From assembly GCF_017814975.1 (NCBI RefSeq), contig NZ_JAGIQA010000004.1, forward strand, positions 248,001-312,000: 64,000 bases of DNA, given 5' to 3'. The number at the start of each line of letters is the position of its first letter. The first letter of the stretch is position 1. A program made the position numbers and the translations under genes. This stretch comes from Cupriavidus consociatus. Its GTDB lineage: Bacteria > Pseudomonadota > Gammaproteobacteria > Burkholderiales > Burkholderiaceae. The notes under the pieces were generated by a model. It made no database searches. It saw only the letters and a list, made by a program, of their open reading frames with translations, and had not been told where the DNA came from. Shown piece after piece: positions 46,447 through 55,822 of this stretch.

Positions 46447-49266
46447 ATGGCCAAGACGACGCGACAGGACTCCGGCGACAGCCGCACAGCGGCAAAGCGT
46501 TCTACCGCGCGCAGCGGCCGGCCTGCCCGCAAGGACTCGCCGCCGGCGGCGCGCAAGAGCGGGGCGGCGGCCCGCAAACGCAGCACAGCCAGTGCCGCAC
46601 TGGACAAGTACCGCCGCATGCGCGACTTCGGCGCCACGCCCGAGCCCAGCGGTGCCCCCGCCCGCACGCACGCCGCACCGCGCAAGCGCGCCGGCGAGCT
46701 GTCGTTCGTGATCCAGAAGCACGCGGCGCGGCGGCTGCACTACGACTTCCGGCTTGAGCTTGGCGGCACGCTGAAAAGCTGGGCCGTGCCCAAGGGCCCG
46801 AGCCTGGATCCGAACGACAAGCGCATGGCGGTCCACGTCGAAGACCATCCGATGGACTATGCCGGCTTCGAAGGCGTCATCCCCGCCGGACACTACGGCG
46901 CGGGCACGGTGATCGTATGGGACCGCGGCACCTGGGTGCCGGTCGGCGACGCCGAGGCAGGCTACCGCGCCGGCAAGCTCAAGTTCGAGCTGCGCGGCGA
47001 GAAGCTGCATGGCCACTGGACGCTGGTGCGGATGCACGGCAGCCGGCAAAAGGAGCAGGACGCCTGGCTGCTGATCAAGGAGCGCGACGACGCCGCGGTG
47101 CCGGCCGCAGAGTTCGACGTGGTCGAGGCGCTGCCCGACAGCGTGCTGGGCGGCACCGCGCGCAAGGCGAAAGGTGCCAGCCGCTCCGCCAGTCCGGCAG
47201 CAAAGCGTGCCGGCAAGGCCAATGCCGGCGCAAAGGCCCACGCCGGCACCCGCGCCAAGGCACTGAAGCCACCGCCCGGCGCGCCGCGCGCGGCATTGCC
47301 GCTGGCGCTGGCGCCGCAGCTGGCCACGCTGGTCGACAAGCCTCCGGCGGACGCCGCGGCCTGGCGCTATGAGATCAAGTTCGACGGCTACCGGGTGCTG
47401 GCGCGCATCGACGGCAAGGACGTGCGGCTGTTCACGCGCCAGGGCCACGACTGGACCGCGAAGCTGCGCGCGCTGGCACGCGACGTCGGCATGCTGGGGC
47501 TGCCCGACGGCTGGCTCGACGGCGAGATCGTGGTGATCGGCAAGCATGGCGAGACCGACTTCCAGGCCTTGCAGAACGCCTTCGATACCGCGCGCGTCGA
47601 GGCGATCCAGTATTTCGTGTTCGACCTGCCCTTCTATGCCGGCCATGACCTGCGCAAGGTGCCGCTGGTCGAGCGCCGCGCGCTGCTGCGGCACATCTTT
47701 GCCGGCAACACCGCGCCGCGGCTGCAGTTCAGCGAAGACTTCGAGGCCGCCCCCGACGAAATGCTCGACGCCGCCTGCCGCATGAAGCTCGAAGGCGTGA
47801 TCGGCAAGCGCGCGGATTCGAGCTATGTCAGCACGCGCAGCAATACCTGGATCAAGCTCAAATGCACCTTGCGCCAGGAATTCGTGGTGGCGGGCTTTAC
47901 CGAACCCAGGGGCAGCCGCACCGGCCTCGGCTCGCTGCTGCTGGGCGTGCACGACAGCGGCGGACGGCTGCGCTATGCCGGCAATGTCGGCACCGGCTTC
48001 GACACGCGCATGCTTGGCGAACTGCGCGCGCAACTGGATGCGCTGCGCGCCGATACGTCGCCGTTCGCGACCGTGCCGGCCGGCGTGAAGGGGCACTGGG
48101 TGCGGCCGAAACTGGTGGCCGAGGTGTCGTTTGGCAGCTGGACCCGCGAAGGCCGCGTGCGCCATGCCGTGTTCCACGGGCTGCGCACCGACAAGCCTGC
48201 CGGCGCGGTGTCGGTCGAGATGCCGGCGGCACCAGCCGGCAAGGGGAAGAAGGCCGCGGCGAAAGCCCCCGCAAAGCGCGCAGGCAAGACCGCAGGCAAG
48301 ACCGCTTCGAAAGCGGCTGGCAAGGCCACGATAAAGGCCGCCAGAGCTGGCGCCCTCGGCAAGCAGCCCACCGCGCTGGGCGGCAAGGTCAGGATCAGCC
48401 ATGCCGAACGCGTGATCGACACCACCTCCGGCCTGACCAAGGGCGACCTGGTGCGCTACTACGAGCAGGCGGCCCCGCTGATGCTGCCGCACCTGCGCGG
48501 CCGTCCGATCGCGATGGTGCGCGCTCCTGCCGGGGTGGGCGGCGAACAGTTCTTCCAGCGTCATGGCGACACGCTGCGCGTCGATGGCATCAACCTCCTG
48601 GACCCGTCGCTGTGGCCGGGCCATCCCGCGCTGCTGGAGATCGTGTCGGCCGAGGCGCTGGTCTCGGCGGCCCAGCTCAACGTGGTCGAGTTCCACACCT
48701 GGAACGCCAGCAAGCGCAGCATCGACCGGCCCAACCGCATCATCTTCGACCTGGACCCGGGCGAAGGCGTGCCCTGGGACCAGATGCAGGAGGCCGCCGC
48801 GCTGATGAAGGCACTGCTCGACGAGCTTGGCCTGGCCAGCTTCCTGAAGACCAGCGGCGGCAAGGGCCTGCACGTGGTGGTGCCGGTCACGCCGCGCGCC
48901 GGCTGGGACGAGGTCAAGGACTTTGCGCAGGACGTGGTGCGCCATGTCGCCGCCACCATCCCGCAGCGCTTCGTGGCCAAGAGTGGTGCGCGCAATCGCG
49001 TAGGGAAGATTTTCATCGATTACCTGCGCAATGGTGTCGGGGCGACCACCGTCGCGGCGTTCTCGGCACGCGCGCGGCCAGGGCTGGGCGTATCGATCCC
49101 GGTTTCGTGGGAAGAACTCGGGACGCTGGAGAGCGCGGCGCAATGGACCGTCGCCAGCGTGGGCCCGCGGCTGGAGGCCCTGCAGGCCGACGATCCATGG
49201 GCCGGCTATGCTGGCGTGCGTCAGGCCATCACCCGTGCCGCCGCGCGGCTCGGGCGCGCCGGCTGA
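46447..49266 (+). CDS. ligD: ATP-dependent DNA ligase D (PE-LIG-POL)
   Basis: 939 residues, large for LigD because of Ala/Lys-rich linkers. An N-terminal basic segment (~1-60) is followed by the 3'-phosphoesterase domain (~80-225: LSFVIQKHAARRLHYDFRLE). The ligase domain (~285-590) has catalytic K311 in EIKFDGYR. The C-terminal primase/polymerase domain (~640-935) has metal ligands in IIFDLDPGEG and KTSGGKGLHVVVP. It repairs double-strand breaks with Ku. Domain order matches Pseudomonas LigD. The Ku gene is 3.1 kb downstream on the same strand. Confidence 0.95.
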   Translation: MAKTTRQDSGDSRTAAKRSTARSGRPARKDSPPAARKSGAAARKRSTASAALDKYRRMRDFGATPEPSGAPARTHAAPRKRAGELSFVIQKHAARRLHYDFRLELGGTLKSWAVPKGPSLDPNDKRMAVHVEDHPMDYAGFEGVIPAGHYGAGTVIVWDRGTWVPVGDAEAGYRAGKLKFELRGEKLHGHWTLVRMHGSRQKEQDAWLLIKERDDAAVPAAEFDVVEALPDSVLGGTARKAKGASRSASPAAKRAGKANAGAKAHAGTRAKALKPPPGAPRAALPLALAPQLATLVDKPPADAAAWRYEIKFDGYRVLARIDGKDVRLFTRQGHDWTAKLRALARDVGMLGLPDGWLDGEIVVIGKHGETDFQALQNAFDTARVEAIQYFVFDLPFYAGHDLRKVPLVERRALLRHIFAGNTAPRLQFSEDFEAAPDEMLDAACRMKLEGVIGKRADSSYVSTRSNTWIKLKCTLRQEFVVAGFTEPRGSRTGLGSLLLGVHDSGGRLRYAGNVGTGFDTRMLGELRAQLDALRADTSPFATVPAGVKGHWVRPKLVAEVSFGSWTREGRVRHAVFHGLRTDKPAGAVSVEMPAAPAGKGKKAAAKAPAKRAGKTAGKTASKAAGKATIKAARAGALGKQPTALGGKVRISHAERVIDTTSGLTKGDLVRYYEQAAPLMLPHLRGRPIAMVRAPAGVGGEQFFQRHGDTLRVDGINLLDPSLWPGHPALLEIVSAEALVSAAQLNVVEFHTWNASKRSIDRPNRIIFDLDPGEGVPWDQMQEAAALMKALLDELGLASFLKTSGGKGLHVVVPVTPRAGWDEVKDFAQDVVRHVAATIPQRFVAKSGARNRVGKIFIDYLRNGVGATTVAAFSARARPGLGVSIPVSWEELGTLESAAQWTVASVGPRLEALQADDPWAGYAGVRQAITRAAARLGRAG

Positions 49267-49359
49267 GCTACATCGCGGCATATCCGCGGCACATTTCTTG
49301 CGCCGCTTTCCATAGACAACCGGCGTGAGCGCCGTGCCGCCACTTATGGAGAGAGCGCA

Positions 49360-49776
49360 ATGACCCACCTCAGCATTCCCGGTACGATCCGCGCCGCCGG
49401 CGGTGGCAGCGCCGGTTCAGGCACCAGCGCGCCGCACAACCGGCGCGCGCTGCGTCGTCTGCTGGTTTCCTGCGCGATGCTGTCTTTCGCCGCTGCACCA
49501 GTGCACGCGCGCCTGCCGGCACCCACACCCGAGCAACAGCAGGCGGCCGAAGCAAAGAAGGCCAAGGAAGCGGAGACGGCCAAGCAACAAGCCGAGGCCC
49601 TTGCTCGCGTGCAGGACACGCTGGCCGCGCGCTTCGGCAAGGGCGCCAGCCCGGCGGGCGCCACCGACGCCGGCAAGGTCCCGCAGAAGGCCGCCGAAGC
49701 TCCCGGTTCGGCCGGCCCGCACGGCGGTACCTCGCCGAGCGCCGAGGCACATAGCGGCGAGGCCGCTCGCCGCTGA
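49360..49776 (+). CDS. Small exported Ala/Lys/Glu-rich protein
   Basis: 138 residues. A hydrophobic segment (LLVSCAMLSFAAAPVHA, residues ~34-50) acts as a late signal peptide after an unusually long basic N-terminus; a start at an internal codon is possible. The mature part is a helical coiled-coil-like stretch (EQQQAAEAKKAKEAETAKQQ) then a Gly/Ser-rich tail. Similar short periplasmic helical proteins are frequent in Burkholderiales; no function known. 93 bases after ligD. Confidence 0.55.
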   Translation: MTHLSIPGTIRAAGGGSAGSGTSAPHNRRALRRLLVSCAMLSFAAAPVHARLPAPTPEQQQAAEAKKAKEAETAKQQAEALARVQDTLAARFGKGASPAGATDAGKVPQKAAEAPGSAGPHGGTSPSAEAHSGEAARR

Positions 49777-50063
49777 AGCCAGACCGCGCCCGTTAGCCTG
49801 TGCCTGGTCCCGGCACGCCTCTTGCCACTGCGAAGCGCCAACGGCCTCGCCGAGGGCCCGTGGATGAGCCGCCACAAGGGGGAACGCAATGGATCACTTC
49901 TGCATGCATGTAATTACTACAACCTGGGCGTCGCCCGGCCGTGCAAGATTTGCACGCGAAGGGATGGCCCCGGGGCGCTTTTACCTGCTTCCAAACCAAC
50001 CGCGCGCCTGCGCCGCGGTGATCGCCTGCGGACGTGCGCGAAAGCGTACGTCAGCGTGACACC

Positions 50064-52121
50064 ATGCGCCCGCAAGCCAACCGCGCTCCGCTGATCCTCA
50101 ACGTCGACGACCGCGAGGGACCGCGCTATGTCAAGAGCCGCATCCTGCATCGCGGCGAGTTTTCCGTGATCGAGGCGGCCACCGGCCAGTCGACGCTGGC
50201 GGTGGTGCGCCAGCATGCGCCGGCGCTGGTGCTGCTGTCGTCGCGCCTGCCCGATATCAGTGGACTGGAAGTGTGCCGGCTGATCAAGGACGATCCGGAA
50301 ATCGCGCGCACCCTGGTGCTGCTGACGTCGCCCGGCGAACCCCAGGCGCGCCAGCGCGTCGAGGCGCTGAACTGCGGCGCCGACGGCTACCTGGTCGAAC
50401 CGGCCGAGCCCGAGGAAGTCCTGTCGAGCATCCAGGCGCTGCTGCGGCTGCGCGGCGCGGAAGATGCCTGCTACCGCACCACGCAGGCGCTGCACGACAA
50501 CGAGGACCTGTTCCGCCAGCTGGCGGAGTCGCTCGCCGACGTGGTCTGGATTCTTGATCCCGCCGCCCGGCAGCTGCTGTTCGTCAGCCCGTCGTTCGAG
50601 GCGCTGTGGGGCCATCCGGCAGCGGAGGTGATGGAAGAGCCGCGCCGCTGCCTGGACCGCCTGGTTGCGGCCGACCGCCCGCGCGTGGAGGCCGCTCTCG
50701 CCAGCATGCTGAGTGACGGCCGCATGGATATCGAATTCCAGATGACGCGGCCAGACGGCCAGCTGCGCGAGATCCGCGCGCGCGCCTTCCCCGTGCACGG
50801 CGCGGGTCAGGCGCCCGCGCGCGCCGATCTCGGCAATTCCCGGCCGCTGCGCATTGCCGGCATCTGCCAGGACGTGACCCTGCAGAACCGCGCCGGACGC
50901 GCGCTGCGCGACGAGGAGCGGCGCAAGGACCAGTTCCTGGCCATGCTCGCCCACGAGTTGCGCAACCCGCTCGCACCGCTGCGCAGCGCCGCCGACATGC
51001 TGCAGCAACTGTCGCCGTCGCGCGAGGACATGTTCCGCGCGCGCGACATCATCGGCCGCCAGCTGCACCACCTGACCCGGCTGGTCGACGAGCTGCTCGA
51101 TATCTCGCGCTTCAACCAGGGCCGCATCACGCTGCGGCAGGACCTGGTAGAACTGCGCGCCGCGCTCAATACCGCTGTCGAAGCCGTGCGGCCGGAGATC
51201 GAAGCCTACCGCCACACGCTGCGCCTGTCGCTGCCCGAGCAGCCGCTGCCGGTGCGCGGCGACCTGGTGCGGCTGACGCAGATCTTCAGCAACCTGCTGC
51301 ACAATGCCGCCGCCTATACCCCTGCGGGCGGCCAGATCACGGTCGATGCCACGCTAGACCAGGATCCGGCCAGCGGTTCCGCCGGCGGCTACGTCACGGT
51401 GCGCGTGCGCGACAACGGCACCGGGCTGTCCGAGGCGCTGCAGCGGCTGCTGTTCGACCCGCTGGCCCCGCACGATCCCGCCGAGGACCACGCCGGCGAA
51501 GGAAGCAGCAGGGGCAGCAGCAACGATAACGGCAACACCAACGACGGCATGGCGCCGTCCAACGTCTTCCCGCACGACGGGCCCGGCATCGGCCTGACGC
51601 TGGTGCAGAAGCTGGTCGTGCTGCATGGCGGCACGATCCGCGCCAACAGTCCCGGCCCTGGCCAGGGCAGCACCTTCACCGTCACGCTGCCGGTCGAGCC
51701 GTGGCACAAGTGGCACCCCGGCACCGGCAAGTCCGCGGCGCACAGCGGCGTGTCGCGGCGGATCATGGTGGTGGACGACAACGCCGACGCGCTCGAAGCC
51801 ATGACCATGACGCTGCAGACCATGGGCCACACCGTGGTGACCGCGCCGGACGGGCCTACCGCTGTCGCGCTCGCTACCGCCGCGCGCCCGGAAGTGGTGC
51901 TGCTGGATCTCGGCATGCCAGCCATGGACGGCTTCGAGACCGCGCGCCGCCTGCGCGCGCTGCCCGAGATGCGCGGCGCCACGCTGGTCGCGTTGACCGG
52001 CTTCGGCCAGCCCGAGGACCGCCGGCGCGCGATGGAAGCGGGCTTCGACCAGCACCTGGTCAAGCCGGCCGACCTGGACGCATTGGCCCACCTGCTCGAT
52101 ACGCTCAAGGAACGGGCTTAG
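50064..52121 (+). CDS. Hybrid sensor histidine kinase with pseudo-receiver N-terminus
   Basis: 685 residues from ATG 50064 (GTG 50034 is a weak alternative). An N-terminal receiver fold (~1-125) lacks the phospho-acceptor: VLLS at S59 replaces aspartate, and YLVE replaces the switch lysine. A PAS domain follows (~145-275), then HisKA ([19 protein letters not shown]), HATPase (NLLHNAAAYTPAGG, DNGTGL and HDGPGIGLTLVQK) and a normal C-terminal receiver with D in LLDLGMPAMDG. The HATPase has a Gly/Asn/Ser insertion near residue 480. Soluble. It precedes the microprotein and Ku. Confidence 0.9.
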   Translation: MRPQANRAPLILNVDDREGPRYVKSRILHRGEFSVIEAATGQSTLAVVRQHAPALVLLSSRLPDISGLEVCRLIKDDPEIARTLVLLTSPGEPQARQRVEALNCGADGYLVEPAEPEEVLSSIQALLRLRGAEDACYRTTQALHDNEDLFRQLAESLADVVWILDPAARQLLFVSPSFEALWGHPAAEVMEEPRRCLDRLVAADRPRVEAALASMLSDGRMDIEFQMTRPDGQLREIRARAFPVHGAGQAPARADLGNSRPLRIAGICQDVTLQNRAGRALRDEERRKDQFLAMLAHELRNPLAPLRSAADMLQQLSPSREDMFRARDIIGRQLHHLTRLVDELLDISRFNQGRITLRQDLVELRAALNTAVEAVRPEIEAYRHTLRLSLPEQPLPVRGDLVRLTQIFSNLLHNAAAYTPAGGQITVDATLDQDPASGSAGGYVTVRVRDNGTGLSEALQRLLFDPLAPHDPAEDHAGEGSSRGSSNDNGNTNDGMAPSNVFPHDGPGIGLTLVQKLVVLHGGTIRANSPGPGQGSTFTVTLPVEPWHKWHPGTGKSAAHSGVSRRIMVVDDNADALEAMTMTLQTMGHTVVTAPDGPTAVALATAARPEVVLLDLGMPAMDGFETARRLRALPEMRGATLVALTGFGQPEDRRRAMEAGFDQHLVKPADLDALAHLLDTLKERA

Positions 52122-52170
52122 CCGCCTGCCGGCCATGCCGGTCCGCCATCGACCCTGACAAGGAGCCTAC

Positions 52171-52317
52171 GTGCATACCACACCCGACCCCGATGACATC
52201 CCCCCGCGAGAGCCGGAAGTCCCCCCGCCCGAGCCGCCGCCGGGCCCTCCTGAACCCGTCTCCGATCCGCCGCCGGGCGACCAGCCGCCACCGCCGCCGC
52301 AACGCGCGCGCGAATAA
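52171..52317 (+). CDS. Proline-rich microprotein (48 residues)
   Basis: GTG 52171 to TAA 52315-52317, with AAGGAG seven bases upstream, 49 bases after the hybrid kinase and 32 bases before Ku. It is ~45% proline with acidic residues (PPREPEVPPPEPPPGPPEP) and ends RARE. It lacks hydrophobic residues and is likely unfolded. Spacing and a good ribosome site argue for translation. Function unknown. Confidence 0.55.
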   Translation: MHTTPDPDDIPPREPEVPPPEPPPGPPEPVSDPPPGDQPPPPPQRARE

Positions 52318-52349
52318 GGCGCTTGAGGAGCCATTAAAGGAGCCGTTAA

Positions 52350-53450
52350 GTGTCCCGCATCATCTGGAAAGGCGCCATTACCTTTGGCCTCGTCAACATC
52401 CCGGTCGTCGTGCGGCCTGCCTCGCGCAGCCAGACGCTCGACCTGGACCTGCTGGACGTGCGCGACATGGCTCCGGTGGGCTATCAGCGCATCAACAAGA
52501 GCACCGGCAAGCCGGTCGACAAGGAGCACATCGTCAAGGGCTACCAGTACGCCAAGGACGAATACGTGCTGCTGAACGATGAGGATTTCCGGCAGGCCAA
52601 TGTCGAAGCTACACAGACAGTCGACATCGTCAGCTTCGTCGAGGCAGAAAGCATTCCGCCGTACTTCTTCGACACCCCCTACTACCTCGAGCCGGACAAG
52701 CGCGGCGACCGCGGCTATGCGCTGCTGCATGCGACGATGCGGCGCACCGGCCGCGCCGCGCTGGCGCTGGTGGTGCTGCGCAACCGCCAGCACCTGGCGG
52801 CGATGCTGGTCCACGACAACGCGCTGGTGCTCAATACCATGCGCTTCGCCGACGAGGTGCTGCCGATTTCCGAACTGCGCCTGCCGAAGGCGTCGAGTGC
52901 CAAGGGCAGTGGCACGCATGCGCGCGAGATCGAGATGGCGGCAAAGCTGGTCGAGGACATGACCGAGGACTGGAATCCGGAGCAGTACCGCGACACCTAT
53001 CGCGACGACATGATGGCGCGCATCGAAGAGAAGATCGAATCCGGCAAGACGCACCAGCTGACCCAGCCCACCGAGGACGAAGAAGCGCCGCGCCGCAGCG
53101 CGAAGGTCATCGATATGGTGGCACTGCTGCGCAAGAGCCTGGGCGAGCGCGGCAAGGGCGACGACGGCAAGGGCCGGCGCCGCGCAAAGCCGGCTGAGGA
53201 ATCGGAAGCGGCGGAGGAAACCGGGGCCGAAGACGACCGCGCCGGCGCAAGCCGCAGCCGCCGCAAGACGCCGGCGCGCCATGCTGCGGCGAAGAAAGCA
53301 CCCGCAAAGCGGACTACGGCCAAGCGCACTAACGCGACCAAGCATGCGGCGGCCAAGCATGCGCCGGCCAAGTCGCACGGGAAGTCGCACGCCAAGCCTC
53401 ATGCCACGGCACGCAAGAGCACGGGCACGACGCGCCGCAAAGCCGCCTAG
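52350..53450 (+). CDS. ku: DNA-end-binding protein Ku
   Basis: 366 residues, start GTG 52350. The Ku core occupies residues 1-~255: IWKGAITFGLVNIPVVV, LLNDEDF, and FDTPYYLEPDKRGDRGYALL. The ~110-residue C-terminus is an extended basic Ala/Lys/His-rich tail (AAAKKAPAKRTTAKRTN, HAAAKHAPAK), longer than in minimal Ku. It binds broken DNA ends as a ring homodimer and recruits LigD. The tail may bind DNA and resembles the H1-like protein at 38374. Confidence 0.95.
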   Translation: MSRIIWKGAITFGLVNIPVVVRPASRSQTLDLDLLDVRDMAPVGYQRINKSTGKPVDKEHIVKGYQYAKDEYVLLNDEDFRQANVEATQTVDIVSFVEAESIPPYFFDTPYYLEPDKRGDRGYALLHATMRRTGRAALALVVLRNRQHLAAMLVHDNALVLNTMRFADEVLPISELRLPKASSAKGSGTHAREIEMAAKLVEDMTEDWNPEQYRDTYRDDMMARIEEKIESGKTHQLTQPTEDEEAPRRSAKVIDMVALLRKSLGERGKGDDGKGRRRAKPAEESEAAEETGAEDDRAGASRSRRKTPARHAAAKKAPAKRTTAKRTNATKHAAAKHAPAKSHGKSHAKPHATARKSTGTTRRKAA

Positions 53451-53547
53451 CTGAAATCCGGAAAACCGGGATGGCGGCCGGTGCCCTGCGTTTCGCTGGA
53501 GGGCGGGACGCGGGGCGTCGGCGTGCCGGGCATTGCGCTTCAGGCGG

Positions 53548-53991
53548 TCAGCGCGAAGTCACCTTGAGGTTATCGTTCACCGACGTCACGCCTTCGACAC
53601 TGCGGATCGTGTCAAGCGCGAGGTCATGCTGTTGCTGGCTTGGCACCGTGCCGCCGACATCAACCGTGCCGTTCTTCGTCTTCACGTGGATGCCGGTCGA
53701 CTTGAGATCCTTCGCGGTCAGCAGCTTGGTCTTGATCTTCGTGGTGATGGCGCCATCCTCGACCGCCTGCTTGGCTTTGTCGGCATTCAGGTCGGCGCTC
53801 GCGCCGCCATCCGGGTCGGCCCGGCCCGGCATGCCTGGCGCGGAGTTGACCGGCGCCACCGGCGTATTGTCGGCCGCGATGAAGATCAGGCCACTCTTGT
53901 CGAGCGCCTGCGCGGCGCCGGCAGCCGCCGCCAGCGCCGCGGCCACGCAGGCCAGCCTGAGGCCGCGCGCGGAAAATCGGGATAATCGCAT
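53548..53991 (-). CDS. Periplasmic BON-domain protein (OsmY-like)
   Basis: 147 residues. A signal peptide (residues 1-~28: LACVAAALAAAAGAAQA) and a proline/acidic linker precede a BON domain (~75-147): AVEDGAITTKIKTKLLTAKD, VKTKNGTVDVGGTVPSQQQ and IRSVEGVTSVNDNLKV. OsmY-type proteins bind phospholipid interfaces under osmotic stress. It converges with Ku (97 bases). Confidence 0.9.
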   Translation of the reverse strand: MRLSRFSARGLRLACVAAALAAAAGAAQALDKSGLIFIAADNTPVAPVNSAPGMPGRADPDGGASADLNADKAKQAVEDGAITTKIKTKLLTAKDLKSTGIHVKTKNGTVDVGGTVPSQQQHDLALDTIRSVEGVTSVNDNLKVTSR

Positions 53992-54288
53992 GGCTGTGTC
54001 TCCTGTACAGGTTGCCAGCGCCTTCGCCGCGTTCGCTGCCTGGCACGCGGCACGGCTGGCACCTTGTCAGTCCGCAAACTCCATACCCGCGTGTTCGCCC
54101 AACGCCACGCAAGACCGGGGGCGACACCGGTGTGTAAATCGGGCCACCTGTTGTAAAAGCGGGCAGTCCCGGCGGGTGCAGCATGCGGCGCGGTCGGCCA
54201 CGGCAAGCCCGCTGCCGGCGCGTGCGCGCTTGGCATGGTGATTGCAAAAACGGGAATGCGGCAGTCCGCCGCGTCAAGGAGACTAGCA

Positions 54289-54564
54289 ATGGGACAGCAG
54301 CAACAGCCGGGTCAATCGCAGTCGGGCCAAAAGCAGCAGGAACAGCAATCTGGCCAACGCGGCGGCCAACAATCTGACATGGAAAAACAACAAGGCGGTG
54401 GTCAAATGGGTAACCAGGACCGCGGCCAAGGCCAACAGCAACAACAGGATCGCGGCAGCTCGCAACCGGGCCAGCAAAGCGGTCAACGCAGTGGTCAGCA
54501 GGGCGGTCAGGGCGGCCAACAGGGCGGTCAGGGCGGCCAGCAAGGCGGACAACGCCAGCAGTAA
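54289..54564 (+). CDS. Gln/Gly-rich low-complexity protein
   Basis: 91 residues from ATG 54289, with CAAGGAG eight bases upstream. Composed mainly of Q and G (about 60%), with N, S, R, D and K; repeat GGQGGQQ near the end and DRGQGQQQQQDRG before. No hydrophobic segment. It is followed by a clear terminator at 54666. Codon use is GC-rich and consistent with translation. Possibly a hydrophilin-like stress protein. Confidence 0.7.
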   Translation: MGQQQQPGQSQSGQKQQEQQSGQRGGQQSDMEKQQGGGQMGNQDRGQGQQQQQDRGSSQPGQQSGQRSGQQGGQGGQQGGQGGQQGGQRQQ

Positions 54565-54877
54565 TTCCAGCAGTCAGGCTCGCCTGCTGACATAGAGGCA
54601 GCTATCCGGGTATGTGCGGCAGCAACATGCGGTGCGGCCGCAGGGGCATACGCCGGAAATTGATCGGCCGGGTCTTCCGAACGGAAGGTCCGGCCCTTTT
54701 TTCTCAGGTTGCCGCTGCCGGCTTGCCGCGACAGCCCGCTCGCGCGCCTCCGCGGCTTACCGTGTATGCTGGCCGTGACGTCTTCCTGCTTGCAACCAGG
54801 TTTTGTCCAGCCACTCTGATCCCGCCAATCCCGCGGTCTCCTGCCACGCCCGGCGCGAACGCGGCTCGCCTGGACCC
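54565..54877. other. 3' region of the Q/G-rich gene and leader of the DUF2236 gene
   Basis: 313 bases with no supported gene apart from the terminator at 54666-54702. A frame starting with TTG at 54803 extends the DUF2236 gene but has no ribosome site. Confidence 0.5.
54666..54702 (+). terminator. Intrinsic terminator downstream of the Q/G-rich gene
   Basis: A 13-bp stem GGCCGGGTCTTCC / GGAAGGTCCGGCC (two G-U pairs, loop GAAC) followed by CTTTTTT. It leaves about 100 bases of 3' untranslated RNA after the Q/G-rich gene. Confidence 0.85.
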
Positions 54878-55795
54878 ATGACGCGGGTGCGCGCGCACGC
54901 CGGTGCCCAGGTTCGCGCGCTGACGCGCAGCAATTCCGGCCTCACCCTCGACTATGACAACCCGCCCGGCGACCCTGGCCTGTTCGGTCCCGACGCAGTC
55001 TGCTGGCGCGTGCATGCGGACTTCCCGGCAATGCTGGCCGGCGGCGTCAGCGCGCTGCTGCTGCAGACGCTGCATCCGCTGGCGCTGGCCGGCGTGTGGG
55101 ACCACTCCAGCTTTCGCACCGACATGCAGGGCCGGCTGGGCCGCACCGCGCAGTTTATTGCCGGCACCACTTACGGCAGCCGCGACGATGCCATGGCGCT
55201 GATCGGGCGCGTGCGGCGCATCCATGCCGGCGTGGGCGGCGTGGCGCCGGACGGCCGGCACTATGCGGCAACGGATCCGGCGCTGCTGACATGGGTGCAT
55301 GTCGCCGAGGTGTCGAGCTTCATGGCGGGCTACCTGCGCTATGTCGGGCCGCTGGGCGAGGCGGAGCAGGACCGCTATTACGACGAGGTCGCGCGCATCG
55401 CGCTGCTGCTCGGCGCGGCCGACGTGCCGCGCTCGCGCGCGGCGGTGGCGGCCTACCTGGAAGCGATGCGGCCCCAGTTGCAGGCCAGCGAGCGCACCCG
55501 TGAAGTGGTGCGGCTGGTGCGCAGGATGCCGGTAGCCAACTCGCTGCTGCAACCGGCGGTGCGGATCATGGCCGATGCCGGCATTGCCTTGCTGCCACCG
55601 TGGGCGCGGCAGCAGCTTGAGCTCGACGAACCTTCGCTGCGACGCTCGGCCTCGCGGGCCGGCATGCGCGTGCTCGCGCCGGCGCTGCGCTGGGCGCTGG
55701 GCGCGGGGCTGGCCGCACGGGCACGGCGGCGCGTGGCGCGTGGCGGCGATGTGGGGGGCGGCGTGGGCGGCGGGGTGGGCGGAGTTTCGGGCTAG
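54878..55795 (+). CDS. Oxygenase MpaB family (DUF2236) protein
   Basis: 305 residues from ATG 54878. DUF2236 core: FGPDAVCWRVHADFPAMLAG, LLLQTLHPLALAGVWDHSSF and HVAEVSSFMAGYLRYVG. The family includes the fungal MpaB and bacterial latex-degrading oxygenase relatives, which bind heme. The C-terminus is Arg/Gly-rich with GGVGGGVGG repeats. It converges on the MFS gene (27 bases between stops). Confidence 0.85.
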   Translation: MTRVRAHAGAQVRALTRSNSGLTLDYDNPPGDPGLFGPDAVCWRVHADFPAMLAGGVSALLLQTLHPLALAGVWDHSSFRTDMQGRLGRTAQFIAGTTYGSRDDAMALIGRVRRIHAGVGGVAPDGRHYAATDPALLTWVHVAEVSSFMAGYLRYVGPLGEAEQDRYYDEVARIALLLGAADVPRSRAAVAAYLEAMRPQLQASERTREVVRLVRRMPVANSLLQPAVRIMADAGIALLPPWARQQLELDEPSLRRSASRAGMRVLAPALRWALGAGLAARARRRVARGGDVGGGVGGGVGGVSG

Positions 55796-55822
55796 GGCAT
55801 CCCGGCCCAGCCTTCGGTACGC

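Noticed and set aside
46135..49368. 1077-residue minus-strand open frame opposite ligD
   Set aside because: It is a GC-rich shadow of ligD with histidine/arginine/glutamine-rich non-family sequence; the plus strand encodes all LigD domains.
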